Shown here: positions 1 to 8,791 of the stretch, piece after piece
How positions within the stretch are numbered: position 1 is the stretch's first letter
Layout of the letters: each line of letters starts with the position of its first letter
NCBI GenBank assembly: GCA_965220835.1
Contig: OZ244842.1
Span: forward strand, 1,426,001 to 1,490,000
DNA length: 64,000 nt
Origin: Azophilus sp965220835
GTDB lineage: Bacteria; Pseudomonadota; Gammaproteobacteria; Pseudomonadales; Azotimanducaceae
Reading direction: 5' to 3'
Translations under genes and position numbers: made by a program
The notes under the pieces: model-generated
Databases searched by the model: none
The model's input: the letters and a program-made list of their open reading frames with translations, nothing else
Told to the model about the DNA's origin: nothing

Positions 1-1
1 C

Positions 2-907
2 TACCGATCCTTGGCGCTGGCCGCCCTGTTCGAGGCACTCGTCGAAGTGCAAGACGCCGCCGAAGGCCGCACCCGAGGGGGCGACCCCTCGCATGAAGGA
101 GCCCTCAGCCGGGGAGCGCGAGGGGAAGACCCCTCGCATGAAGGAGCCCTCAGCCGGGGAGCGCGAGGGGAAGACCCCTCGCAAGAAAGAGCCCTCAGCC
201 GGGGAGCGCGAGGGGAAGACCCCTCGCATGAAGGAGCCCTCAGCCGGGGAGCGCGAGGGGAAGACCCCTCGCAAGAAAGAGCCCTCAGCCGGGGAGCGCG
301 AGGGGAAGACCCCTCGCATGAAAAAACCCACAACCCGGAGCGCGAGGGGGAACCCCCAGCAGACGAAGCCACCAGCCGGGAGCGCGAGGGGCAGCCCCTC
401 GGCGAAATCGACCATCTGCTCGCGCCGCTGTTCGCCATCGATGCGGACAGCGTGGCGGCCGTCTTCGCCACGCCCGCCCGCTACGCAAGGGGCGTCAAGA
501 CCGCCGCCAGCGCCATCGTCGGGGAGCGCAAGGCGTTGCGCCTGCTCAACACCGCCTTTGCGGTGCTGGAGCTTGCAACATTGCTTCAGCGAGAGGACCG
601 GATTGCCTGGCAGTTGAGCCAACGCTTGAGTGCCTTGGCCGATGCGCCCCGGGATGCGGCCCTGTTGCTGGCCTTGGACGAAGTCTATCAGGAGAGCATC
701 GGCCGGCTCGGCAAGCGCATTCAGGTGAGCGGTGACCCCGCTGCCCTAAGGCAGCCCCAAGTTGCGGCGCGCATCCGGGCACTGCTGCTGGCCGCGGTGC
801 GCTTTGCCTGGTTGTGGCGGCAACTCGGCGGGCGTCGGTGGCAGCTGATTGTCGGGCGTCGCAAGGCGCTGGCAGCGATGGATCAACTCAAGCGGCAACT
901 CGCGTGA
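2..907 (+). CDS. hflD: HflD-like protein, 5'-partial, with internal 15-residue tandem repeats
   Basis: The frame is open from the window edge, and the first residues (LALAALFEALVEVQDAA) already match the HflD N-terminus, so the true start lies upstream. The C-terminal part has the HflD signature: GKRIQVSGDPAALRQPQV followed by RALLLAAVRFAWLWRQLGG. HflD is a helical peripheral membrane protein, known in E. coli for controlling lambda lysogenisation through CII. It is usually found between mnmA and purB, and purB does follow here with a GTGA overlap. The odd part is an insertion between the first helix and the rest of the fold, made of five near-identical 15-residue units (GEDPSHEGALSRGAR type) plus degenerate copies. 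The family assignment is firm; whether the insert is tolerated in the folded protein is unknown. Confidence 0.88.
   Translation, partial: YRSLALAALFEALVEVQDAAEGRTRGGDPSHEGALSRGARGEDPSHEGALSRGARGEDPSQERALSRGARGEDPSHEGALSRGARGEDPSQERALSRGARGEDPSHEKTHNPEREGEPPADEATSREREGQPLGEIDHLLAPLFAIDADSVAAVFATPARYARGVKTAASAIVGERKALRLLNTAFAVLELATLLQREDRIAWQLSQRLSALADAPRDAALLLALDEVYQESIGRLGKRIQVSGDPAALRQPQVAARIRALLLAAVRFAWLWRQLGGRRWQLIVGRRKALAAMDQLKRQLA
83..402. repeat. 45-bp tandem repeat inside hflD
   Basis: Five near-perfect 45-bp copies begin at 83, 128, 173, 218 and 263. Degenerate copies continue to about 402. Two variants occur (Ser-His-Glu-Gly and Ser-Gln-Glu-Arg at the variable point) in the order A, A, B, A, B. 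The unit length is a multiple of three, so the hflD frame stays open. The core aggagccctcagccggggag is also found near 34950, in the 5' end of the CerR-like gene. Confidence 0.95.
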
Positions 908-2277
908 AACCCGCCTTGACGCCGCTCACCGCCATCGGCGCCATTGACGGACGCTACCGCGCCAAGACCGAAACGCTGGCGCCCATCTTCAGCGAATATG
1001 GCTTGATTCGCTTCCGCGTCCAAGTCGAATGCGAGTGGTTCGCCACCTTGGCGGCGCTCTCCGAAGTGCAGGAGCTGCCGCCCCTATCAGCGGCCGCCGG
1101 CAAGGCGCTGAGTGCCGTGCATGCCGATTTCTCAGTGGCGGATGCCGAACGGGTCAAAGCCCTGGAAGCCACCACCAACCATGATGTGAAGGCGGTGGAG
1201 TACTTCGTCAAGGAGCGCATCAGCGAGATCAAGGGGCTGGCAGCGCACACGGAGTTCGTCCACTTTGCCTGCACCTCCGAAGACATCAACAATCTGGCCC
1301 ATGCGCTGATGCTCAAAGCGGCCCGCGAGGCGCTGCAGCCGCAAATGGGCGGTCTCATTGAGGCCATCGACGGGCTGGCACGGCAGGCGGGCAATCTGCC
1401 AATGCTGGCCCGAACCCACGGCCAGCCCGCTTCGCCCACCACCTTGGCCAAGGAACTGCGCGTGTTCAGCACCCGTCTTTCCGAGTCGCTGCAGGCCTTA
1501 AGCGCGCTGCCGCTGACGGGCAAGCTAAATGGCGCGGTCGGCAACTTCAACGCCCACGTGGCAGCCTATCCAAAAATCGACTGGCCCACCGTCAGTGAGC
1601 GCTTCGTCACCGGTCTCGGCTTGACCCACAACCCCCTTACCACCCAAATCGAACCCCACGACGGCTTGGCCGCGCAGTTCCACGCGTTCATGCGCTTCAA
1701 CACCGTGCTGCTGGACTTAGCCCGCGACATCTGGGCCTACATCGCCATTGACTACTTCGGGCAGCGCCCGGTGGCCGGCGAGACCGGCTCCTCAACCATG
1801 CCGCACAAGGTCAACCCCATCGACTTCGAGAACGCCGAAGGCAATTTGGGCATTGCCAACGCCTTGCTCGGCCACATGGCGGAGAAGCTGCCGGTTTCCC
1901 GCTGGCAGCGCGACCTGTCCGACTCCACCGTGCTGCGCAACATGGGCGCGGCCTTGGCCCACAGCAGCATCGCCTATCAGTCAGCGAACAAAGGCCTCGC
2001 CAAGCTCTCCATAAACCGGGCTCGCATCGAGGCCGACTTGGCCAACAACTGGGCGGTGCTGGCGGAGGCCGTGCAGACCCTGATGCGCAAGCACGGCATG
2101 GCCGAGCCCTATGAGCGGCTTAAGGCAGCCACGCGGGGACGGCGGCTGGACGCCCAAGGGTTTGCCGAGCTGTTGGACGCCCTTGACCTGCCCGAGGAAA
2201 CCCGGCGGCAGCTGGCGCATTTGCAGCCCCACACCTACGTCGGGCTGGCCGAGACGTTGTCCCGATTGCCTGACTGA
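904..2277 (+). CDS. purB: Adenylosuccinate lyase
   Basis: PurB catalyses two steps of purine synthesis: cleavage of SAICAR to AICAR and of adenylosuccinate to AMP, releasing fumarate each time. The 457-residue product matches the E. coli length of 456. The N-terminus (LTAIGAIDGRYRAKTETLAPIFSEYGL) is typical, and the fumarase/aspartase superfamily signature GSSTMPHKVNPIDFENAEG is complete. I chose the GTG at 904, which overlaps the hflD stop as GTGA, because the conserved N-terminus begins there. Longer in-frame starts would run into hflD. Co-translation with hflD is likely. Confidence 0.97.
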   Translation: MKPALTPLTAIGAIDGRYRAKTETLAPIFSEYGLIRFRVQVECEWFATLAALSEVQELPPLSAAAGKALSAVHADFSVADAERVKALEATTNHDVKAVEYFVKERISEIKGLAAHTEFVHFACTSEDINNLAHALMLKAAREALQPQMGGLIEAIDGLARQAGNLPMLARTHGQPASPTTLAKELRVFSTRLSESLQALSALPLTGKLNGAVGNFNAHVAAYPKIDWPTVSERFVTGLGLTHNPLTTQIEPHDGLAAQFHAFMRFNTVLLDLARDIWAYIAIDYFGQRPVAGETGSSTMPHKVNPIDFENAEGNLGIANALLGHMAEKLPVSRWQRDLSDSTVLRNMGAALAHSSIAYQSANKGLAKLSINRARIEADLANNWAVLAEAVQTLMRKHGMAEPYERLKAATRGRRLDAQGFAELLDALDLPEETRRQLAHLQPHTYVGLAETLSRLPD

Positions 2278-2332
2278 TTGCGCACTGCGCCCCGGCCCCG
2301 CCGGCCGGCCCGGCCGGCACGCCAGCCGAACA

Positions 2333-2338
2333 TATAAT
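2333..2338 (+). promoter_or_regulatory. Possible -10 element upstream of aceA
   Basis: The 153-bp gap between purB and aceA shifts from GC-rich to AT-rich and contains a perfect TATAAT. I see no convincing -35 at the right distance, so this is only a candidate. Confidence 0.3.
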
Positions 2339-2430
2339 GCCCGTCTGGCATCTATTAATATCCATACATTCCAGTTGTTTTCATATACAGTTCCGTTTTT
2401 CCGTCAGCAAGCCAATCACCAGGAGCGAAA

Positions 2431-4044
2431 ATGTCCGCCTTTCTTTCCGACTACATGCAACAGGTCGAAGACGTCAAAAAGGAACTGATCAGCCAGCCGA
2501 GCTGGCGGGCCATCAATCCGGAGTACGTGGTCCGCATGCGGCTGCAGAACCGCTTTCGCACCGGCCTCGACATCGCCCGCTACACCGCGGACATCATGCG
2601 GCGGGACATGGCCGACTACGACAATGACCCTGGCAAGTACACCCAATCCCTCGGCTGCTGGCACGGCTTCACCGCCCAACAGGTGATGATGTCGGTCAAG
2701 AAGCACCGCCAGACCACGGACAAGTCCTACATCTACTTGAGCGGTTGGATGGTGGCGGCGCTGCGTTCCAGCTTTGGTCCGCTGCCGGACCAGAGCATGC
2801 ACGAAAAGACCACCGTGCCGGAGTTGATCGAGGAGATCTACACCTTCCTGCGCCAAGCGGACGCCCGGGAGCTTCGGCACTTGTTCACGGCTCTCGACGA
2901 GACCCGCGCCCAAGGCGGCAACGTGGCCGAAGCGCTCTCACGCATTGACCGCTACGAAACCCATGTGGTGCCCATGATCGCCGACATCGACGCCGGCTTC
3001 GGTAACGAGGAGGCCACCTATCTGCTGGCCAAGCGCATGATCGAAGCGGGCGCCTGCGCCATCCAGATCGAGAACCAAGTCTCCGATGCCAAGCAGTGCG
3101 GCCATCAGGCCGGCAAGGTCACCGTGCCCCACGAGGACTTCGTCTCCAAGCTCAACGCCGTGCGCTACGCATTCCTGGAGCTCGGCGTCGAAAACGGCAT
3201 CATCGTTGCCCGCACCGACTCCTTGGGCGCCGGCCTGACGATGAAGATTCCGGTGTCCAAGGAACCTGGCGACCTCGGCGACCAATACTGCGACTTTCTT
3301 GAAGCCACCGAAGTGCACGATCTCAAGGAACTGCGCGATGGCGACATCACCATCCACCAAAACGGCAAGCTGTGCCGCCCGCTGCGCCTCGACAACGGCC
3401 TCTACGCCTTTCGCGAGGGCACCGGCGCAGACCGAGTGGTGCTGGACTGCGTCACCAGCCTGGAACATGGCGCGGACCTGCTTTGGATCGAAACCGAACG
3501 TCCCAACCTCAAGCAAATCAAGGGGTTGGTGGATGCAGTGCGCGAAAAGGCCCCCCACGCCAAGCTGGTGTACAACAACTCGCCGTCGTTCAACTGGACC
3601 CTTGCATTCCGTGAGCAGGTCTACGCCGAGTGGCGGGAGGCCGGCAAGGACGTGTCCGCCTATCCCGACCCGGCGGTGGTCGAAAAGGGCCTAATGGCCG
3701 CTGAGTACGACGACACGCCCTTGGCAGCGGCGGCGGACGAGCACATCGCGCGCTTTCAGCGGGAAGCGGCCCGGGAAGCCGGCATCTTCCATCACCTGAT
3801 CACTTTGCCCACCTACCACGAGACCGCGCTGGGCACGGACGTGCTCGCCGAGGGGTACTTTGGCGACGCAGGCATGCTGGCCTACGTGAAGGGCGTGCAA
3901 CGCCGGGAAATCCGCCGTGGATTGGCGGCGGTCAAGCATCAGGACTTGGCCGGCTCCAACATTGGCGACGACCACAAGGAATACTTCCTAGGCGAAAAGG
4001 CCCTGCTGGCCGGTGGTGCCGCCAACACCATGAATCAGTTCTGA
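2431..4044 (+). CDS. aceA: Isocitrate lyase (long, Pseudomonas type)
   Basis: This is the glyoxylate-shunt enzyme that splits isocitrate into succinate and glyoxylate, allowing growth on acetate or fatty acids. The product has 537 residues, close to the approximately 530-residue Pseudomonas-type isocitrate lyase and longer than the E. coli enzyme. The catalytic loop reads KQCGH (K221 to H225, catalytic Cys223). The start is an ATG preceded by the ribosome-binding site aggag. It ends convergently two bases from thrH. Fatty-acid oxidation genes elsewhere in the window (acyl-CoA dehydrogenases) make a role in lipid use reasonable. Confidence 0.96.
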   Translation: MSAFLSDYMQQVEDVKKELISQPSWRAINPEYVVRMRLQNRFRTGLDIARYTADIMRRDMADYDNDPGKYTQSLGCWHGFTAQQVMMSVKKHRQTTDKSYIYLSGWMVAALRSSFGPLPDQSMHEKTTVPELIEEIYTFLRQADARELRHLFTALDETRAQGGNVAEALSRIDRYETHVVPMIADIDAGFGNEEATYLLAKRMIEAGACAIQIENQVSDAKQCGHQAGKVTVPHEDFVSKLNAVRYAFLELGVENGIIVARTDSLGAGLTMKIPVSKEPGDLGDQYCDFLEATEVHDLKELRDGDITIHQNGKLCRPLRLDNGLYAFREGTGADRVVLDCVTSLEHGADLLWIETERPNLKQIKGLVDAVREKAPHAKLVYNNSPSFNWTLAFREQVYAEWREAGKDVSAYPDPAVVEKGLMAAEYDDTPLAAAADEHIARFQREAAREAGIFHHLITLPTYHETALGTDVLAEGYFGDAGMLAYVKGVQRREIRRGLAAVKHQDLAGSNIGDDHKEYFLGEKALLAGGAANTMNQF

Positions 4045-4046
4045 CC

Positions 4047-4637
4047 TCACCCGCCAAGCAATGCCTGCAATTCGCTGTAGCTCTCCGCCGCGGCGAATTG
4101 CGGGTGCTCGCGGCGCACCCGTTCCGGGGCCTTGAACAGAACGCCCGTGTCGGCTTCCTCCAGCATGGCTATGTCGTTGTAGGAGTCACCGGCCGCCATA
4201 ATCGGAAAGTTTAAGGATTTCAAAGCCTTGACGACGTTGCGTTTCGGGTCGGGCTGGCGCAGCCGGTAGCCGGCAATTCGATCATCCACCACTTCCAGAT
4301 GATGGCAGAACAAGGTGGGGTGGCCGAGCTTGGCCATCAGCGGATGGGCGAATTCGTAGAAGGTGTCGGAGACGATGATCACCTGCCGGCCCTGCCTAGC
4401 CCAATCGAGAAAGGCATGGGCCCCGGGCAGGGGTTCGAGTCTGTCAATGACCGTGCGAATCATTGAGAAGCGCAGATCGGCCGCCTCCAGAACGTCCATG
4501 CGGTAGCGCATCAACTCACCATAGTCCGGAATGTCGCGAGTGGTTTTGTTCAGTTCGCCAAGGCCGGAACGTTGCGCCACCGCCTGCCAGATTTCAGGGA
4601 TCAGCACCCCTTCAAGGTCCAAGCACAGGATGTTCAA
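4047..4637 (-). CDS. thrH: ThrH-type phosphoserine/homoserine phosphotransferase
   Basis: This HAD-superfamily protein resembles Pseudomonas ThrH, which dephosphorylates phosphoserine and can transfer the phosphate to homoserine. HAD motif I is seen in CLDLEGVLIPEIW, motif II around IIVSDTFYEF, and motif IV in AAGDSYNDIAM. I chose a TTG start at 4637: it gives MNILCLDLEG, which aligns with the ThrH N-terminus, and AAGGAG lies 6 bases upstream. The open frame continues 37 codons further, but that extension has no homology-like character. The 196-residue length fits the family (about 205). Confidence 0.9.
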   Translation of the reverse strand: MNILCLDLEGVLIPEIWQAVAQRSGLGELNKTTRDIPDYGELMRYRMDVLEAADLRFSMIRTVIDRLEPLPGAHAFLDWARQGRQVIIVSDTFYEFAHPLMAKLGHPTLFCHHLEVVDDRIAGYRLRQPDPKRNVVKALKSLNFPIMAAGDSYNDIAMLEEADTGVLFKAPERVRREHPQFAAAESYSELQALLGG

Positions 4638-4836
4638 CAAGATCTCCTTTGGGTTGTCGGTTCGCGCGAACAAGTCACCGCGTGAACCGATTGTTGGGGC
4701 TAGGGACGGTCCGCCGATGGGTGTGGCGCACGGCCTCGTTGGGGCCAATTGAGTTAAGCATATGCCAGAAGGGTATTTTCGTTGCGCAAATCGATATTGC
4801 TAGGCTTTTGCTGAAGGTCAACACTGGAATCAAGTT

Positions 4837-5553
4837 ATGAGTTCTCAACAGGCAACCGCCTACCCGCAGCCGCAGCACCTGCTGCGCGATGTTGCCAGCC
4901 GCTTCGACCGCGAACGGGTGGCCATTTCCTTTAGCGGCGCCGAAGACGTGGTGCTGATTGACATGGCCCATCAGGAAGGCCTCGACTTCAACGTCTTCTC
5001 CCTGGATACGGGGCGGCTGCACCCGGAAACCTACGCCTACTTCGAGCGGGTGCGTGAACGCTATGGCGTTGCCATCGAGCTGCTGATGCCCTCTCCCGAC
5101 GCCGTCGCTGACCTGGTGCGCGCCAAGGGCCTGTTCAGTTTTTACAAGGACGGTCACGGCGAGTGCTGCGCGGTGCGCAAGATCGAGCCCTTGCGCCGCA
5201 AGCTTGGCCAGCTGGACGCGTGGATCACCGGCCAGCGCCAAGACCAAAGCGTCACGCGAACCGACCTGCCCTTGGAGCAGGAGGATCGCGCCTTCTCCAC
5301 GCCAGAGCACCGGCTGCTCAAGTTCAACCCCTTGGCGGACTGGTCGTCGCGGGACGTCTGGGCCTACATCCGCGACCACAAGGTGCCGTACAACGCGTTG
5401 CACGACCAAGGCTACGTCTCCATCGGCTGCCAGCCCTGCACCCGGGCCGTGGGCCCCCACGAGCACGAGCGGTCCGGTCGATGGTGGTGGGAGGAGGCGA
5501 CTGCCCGGGAGTGCGGCCTGCACGCCCAAAACGTCGTCAAGATCGTCGGCTAG
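4837..5553 (+). CDS. cysH: Adenylyl-sulfate (APS) reductase, assimilatory
   Basis: The enzyme reduces activated sulfate to sulfite in cysteine synthesis, with thioredoxin as electron donor. It has the P-loop-like SFSGAEDVVL, the C-terminal catalytic ECGLH (Cys226) and the paired cysteines C110-C111 and C198-x-x-C201 that bind a 4Fe-4S cluster. Those extra cysteines mark it as an APS-type rather than a PAPS-type reductase. Its 238 residues are normal. The gene is divergent from thrH, with about 200 bp between the two starts. Confidence 0.95.
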   Translation: MSSQQATAYPQPQHLLRDVASRFDRERVAISFSGAEDVVLIDMAHQEGLDFNVFSLDTGRLHPETYAYFERVRERYGVAIELLMPSPDAVADLVRAKGLFSFYKDGHGECCAVRKIEPLRRKLGQLDAWITGQRQDQSVTRTDLPLEQEDRAFSTPEHRLLKFNPLADWSSRDVWAYIRDHKVPYNALHDQGYVSIGCQPCTRAVGPHEHERSGRWWWEEATARECGLHAQNVVKIVG

Positions 5554-5580
5554 GCATCACGTCCGCTTGGCGGCTAGAAC

Positions 5581-5970
5581 CTAGAACGGCGCGTACTGCC
5601 GCTCCACGGCGTTGGCAAAGGCGGCATCCCGGGCTTCGATGAGGCCTTCGGCACACCACTGGCGCAGCGCCGCCAAGGGGAAGCGCCGACCGGGGCAATC
5701 GGTGCTCTCCCCGCGCACCTGCCGGTGGCCGCCGACAACGATGTGCGGGTGACGCACACTGATCCCCACTAGCAGGCTGCGCAGCGCCTCAAGCTGAGCC
5801 TCCCCCGGTCTTGTGACATTGAAGTCGCCGGACAGCACAACGCCAATCGATCGCCCATGGGCACCCCGCTCCGACTCCGGCATGAGGCGTTCAACTTCAC
5901 CCGCCGAATCAATGCGGTAGTGGAAGGCCCCGCAGGCGCAGAGCGAGTGATGCAGCAGCACGAAATTCAT
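5581..5970 (-). CDS. N-acetylmuramoyl-L-alanine amidase domain protein (PGRP/AmpD-like)
   Basis: This is a short amidase_2/PGRP-fold protein of about 129 residues, expected to bind zinc and cleave the muramoyl-L-alanine bond. The likely zinc ligands are visible: the HHS motif near the N-terminus, the His of GGHRQVRG and the Cys of STDCPG. The compact single-domain form resembles T7-lysozyme-like amidases more than full AmpD (about 185 residues). I chose the ATG just before the first beta strand; an ATG 36 bases upstream (6006) is also possible. No signal peptide is evident, so a cytoplasmic recycling role is possible. Confidence 0.78.
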   Translation of the reverse strand: MNFVLLHHSLCACGAFHYRIDSAGEVERLMPESERGAHGRSIGVVLSGDFNVTRPGEAQLEALRSLLVGISVRHPHIVVGGHRQVRGESTDCPGRRFPLAALRQWCAEGLIEARDAAFANAVERQYAPF

Positions 5971-6068
5971 CGCTTCAAGCCAGCGGACACAACCAGCAGA
6001 CACCAATAGTGCAGCAGTTCTCTTTAACTCTCACTTTGGTCTTTATCGTCGGGCCAAGCGAAGCTATC

Positions 6069-6112
6069 CGCAGCGAGGGCGTCCCGAACCCAAGGTTCGC
6101 GCCCTCGCTGCG
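6069..6112. repeat. Near-perfect palindrome between amidase and TonB receptor
   Basis: A 13-bp outer stem (6069-6081 with 6100-6112) encloses a second stem, cgaacc with ggttcg (6085-6090 and 6094-6099). It lies about 120 bp before the receptor start and has no trailing T-run, so it looks more like a palindromic repeat element than a terminator. Confidence 0.7.
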
Positions 6113-6235
6113 ACAATATGAGAATTGCGGCAAAGAGAGTGGACATCTCTTCTAATTTGAGCATACTGCTTGGCGATCCGGCAATCTCCTGCTCGCACGG
6201 CAGGAACCAATGTTGATCTGTGAGGGGATGTCAGC

Positions 6236-8716
6236 ATGAAACTCAACCAAAGGTTATTTAATCCGGCCTGTTTGTCTGTTTTGGCACTTTTGTGGGCCGC
6301 AGGGCTGAAGGCCCAGGTAATCGAAGAAGTGGTGGTCGTGGCAAAGCCCATCAAGGCGAGCCAGCAGGCCGCCATCGAAGCCAAACGCGCGGCACCGAAC
6401 GTCGCCGACGTGATATCCGCTGATGCCATTGGGCGTTTCCCGGACCAGAACCTGGCTGATGCGCTGGGCCGCGTTCCAGGCATCGCCATCGAAAGGGACC
6501 AAGGCCAAGCCCGGTACGTCAGCTTTCGCGGCACGCCGAAGCGCTACACCACCACCGCCTTCAACGGCATCAGCATTCCCGGTGTGGAAAACGGCAGGAT
6601 TCCCAGATTTGACGCCTACCCGGCGGTCATCACCTCCCAAGTGGTGGCCAACAAGGCGATCACGCCTGACATGCCGGGTGAATCCGTCTCCGGGTTCATC
6701 AACATCAAGACCTTTTCCCCTTCAGACATCGAGGGGTTTTCCGGATCGGTCGAGGGTGGGCTCGGGGAGCAGGACCTCGGCGGAGGCGGCATTGACAAAG
6801 GCAACATGCGGCTCTCCTACTCCGATGATCGATTCGGGGTGGTGGCGTACGGCTCGTACAACAGCCGCAAGCAGATCACCGACAACCGTGAACCCACCTA
6901 CAGCGGCACCGAAGGCGCCCTGTTTCCCGACCGGATCGACTTTCGAAACTACAAGATCGAAAGGGAGGACGAAGCCTATGGCGGCACCTTGGAGTACTAC
7001 CTGGAGAACGGCGGCAGAGTTTACTTCAACTCACTGAACACCAAGTTCACGGACCGCGAGGAGCGCAACGACTTCCGCGTTTACCTCAATGGGGTCCCCC
7101 CCCAAACCGGCACCGCGGAAAGGGGGAACATTAGACGACTTCTTGAGTACGGCACCTATCTGAACAAAACCGAAGTGAACACGCTTGGCGTTGACGTTCC
7201 GTTTGGGGACTGGGATGTGCAGGCGAGCTACAGCAACATCGAGACCACTTTCGACACCTATCTGCCCATACCCTACTTCATCGGTGGCGGCCAAGTGTCC
7301 AACGTTTTCTATGATCTGACGGATCCGCAAGACCCAATTGTCAGATTCGACGAAGATCTGGCCAGCGTGGGCTACGACGACCACTTGCTGGTGGACGCGA
7401 TTGGCGGCCTGTACACCGACAACGATCAGTTCAAGGTGGACTTTGCGCGGGAAAATCCTTGGGGCGAATTCAAGTTCGGCGCCAAATACGATGACCGCAG
7501 CGCGACCGGAGGCGGCGCCCCGATCGCTCTCCCCCTCAAGCCCTATCCGATCGACAGCTGCCCAGCGACTGACTACACCGAGGGCCCGTGGTCAACGACC
7601 TTGGACAACGGCATCGGCGGCTTTTATGCGGACAACCGCGGGCTGCGGGACTGCTTGGAGGCGGCCGGGCTGACTCGTTCGGACTTTCCGGACGATGAAC
7701 GGATCAGCATCGACGAGACGCTGCTGTCCGGTTACGTCATGCAGACCTTCGACATGGCATGGGGCAACGTGATCGCTGGCGTTCGCATTGAGGACACGGA
7801 GTACGAAACCATCGGCTCAAGGCTGGTAGGCACCGAACTCGAGCCATTGGCCGTCAAGCGCAGCTATACGAACGTTCTGCCGAGCGTGCATGTCAACTAC
7901 GACTTCAACGAGGAGCAGAAGCTTCGTGCATCCTTTTCGACCGGCTTGAGCCGTCCTTCGTACATCGAGGCGAGAGCCGCGGCATCCATCAGCGCAATCA
8001 GCAACTCCATAAGCGGCGGCAACCCATTCCTCAAGCAGGAGGAGTCATGGGGCGTTGACTTGGCCTATGAGTGGTACTTCGACGAAGCAAGCCTCTTTTC
8101 GTTGACGTTGTTCCACCGCGAAATAGACAATGTGATTGCCGAATCCACCGAGAAAGTCGAGGGCAGCATATACTCCGACCTTGCCGCTCCAGGGGAGCTA
8201 TGGGATCTTTCCGCATTCGGCAACGGCAAGGACGGCAAGCTGCAAGGCATCGAACTCGCCTTCACGGGGCGGTTGGACAACTACCTTGATGGGTTTTTCT
8301 CCGGATTCGGGGTGGAAGCCAATCTTTCGCTCATCGATTCCGAGTACACCGCGCCTGACGGCGGCAAGTTTGATCTGCCCGGACAATCGGACACCAACTA
8401 CAATTTGTCGTTGTTCTACGAAAACTATGGCTTCTCGGCGCGGGTGACCTATCGCTACAGAAGCGCTTGGCTGGACGAGACGGAAGTCGCACTCATAGAA
8501 GCTGATTCCGCCATCTACTGGGCTCCGCAGGAGCGCGTTGACTTGGCGTTGCGCTACAGCCTCTACGAATTGACCGGATACCAAGCATCGATCATCGTCG
8601 ATTTGAACAATCTCACGGACGAGACGGATGTTCGCTACACCGGGGCCAGATGGAATCCAAATCAGTCCGAGTCATTTGGCAGGCGGTTTTTGGTCGGCGT
8701 TCGATTTAGCTTCTAG
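6236..8716 (+). CDS. TonB-dependent receptor
   Basis: This is an outer-membrane active transporter of 826 residues. It has a signal peptide (about residues 1-27, ending near GLKAQ), a TonB-box-like stretch (VIEEVVVVAKP) and a plug domain with DALGRVPGIAIERDQGQ and a FRGTPKRY segment. A long beta-barrel follows, ending in GRRFLVGVRFSF with a terminal Phe. The plug resembles the Caulobacter-type receptor group. The start has a good ribosome-binding site (gagggg). The substrate cannot be read from sequence. The gene faces the CMD-like pair across a 75-bp gap. Confidence 0.92.
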   Translation: MKLNQRLFNPACLSVLALLWAAGLKAQVIEEVVVVAKPIKASQQAAIEAKRAAPNVADVISADAIGRFPDQNLADALGRVPGIAIERDQGQARYVSFRGTPKRYTTTAFNGISIPGVENGRIPRFDAYPAVITSQVVANKAITPDMPGESVSGFINIKTFSPSDIEGFSGSVEGGLGEQDLGGGGIDKGNMRLSYSDDRFGVVAYGSYNSRKQITDNREPTYSGTEGALFPDRIDFRNYKIEREDEAYGGTLEYYLENGGRVYFNSLNTKFTDREERNDFRVYLNGVPPQTGTAERGNIRRLLEYGTYLNKTEVNTLGVDVPFGDWDVQASYSNIETTFDTYLPIPYFIGGGQVSNVFYDLTDPQDPIVRFDEDLASVGYDDHLLVDAIGGLYTDNDQFKVDFARENPWGEFKFGAKYDDRSATGGGAPIALPLKPYPIDSCPATDYTEGPWSTTLDNGIGGFYADNRGLRDCLEAAGLTRSDFPDDERISIDETLLSGYVMQTFDMAWGNVIAGVRIEDTEYETIGSRLVGTELEPLAVKRSYTNVLPSVHVNYDFNEEQKLRASFSTGLSRPSYIEARAAASISAISNSISGGNPFLKQEESWGVDLAYEWYFDEASLFSLTLFHREIDNVIAESTEKVEGSIYSDLAAPGELWDLSAFGNGKDGKLQGIELAFTGRLDNYLDGFFSGFGVEANLSLIDSEYTAPDGGKFDLPGQSDTNYNLSLFYENYGFSARVTYRYRSAWLDETEVALIEADSAIYWAPQERVDLALRYSLYELTGYQASIIVDLNNLTDETDVRYTGARWNPNQSESFGRRFLVGVRFSF

Positions 8717-8791
8717 CCCTTGTGATCATTTTGCCCTTGCCTTAAAGGGTTGTGATTTGGCGCGAGGGCGGACGCGCTCGAGCCGAACGGG

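Noticed and set aside
83..402. CRISPR-like array in hflD
   Set aside because: The units follow each other without unique spacers and stay in the coding frame, so it is a tandem repeat, not a CRISPR array.
6069..6112. Rho-independent terminator
   Set aside because: It lies between two divergent gene starts and has no T-run.
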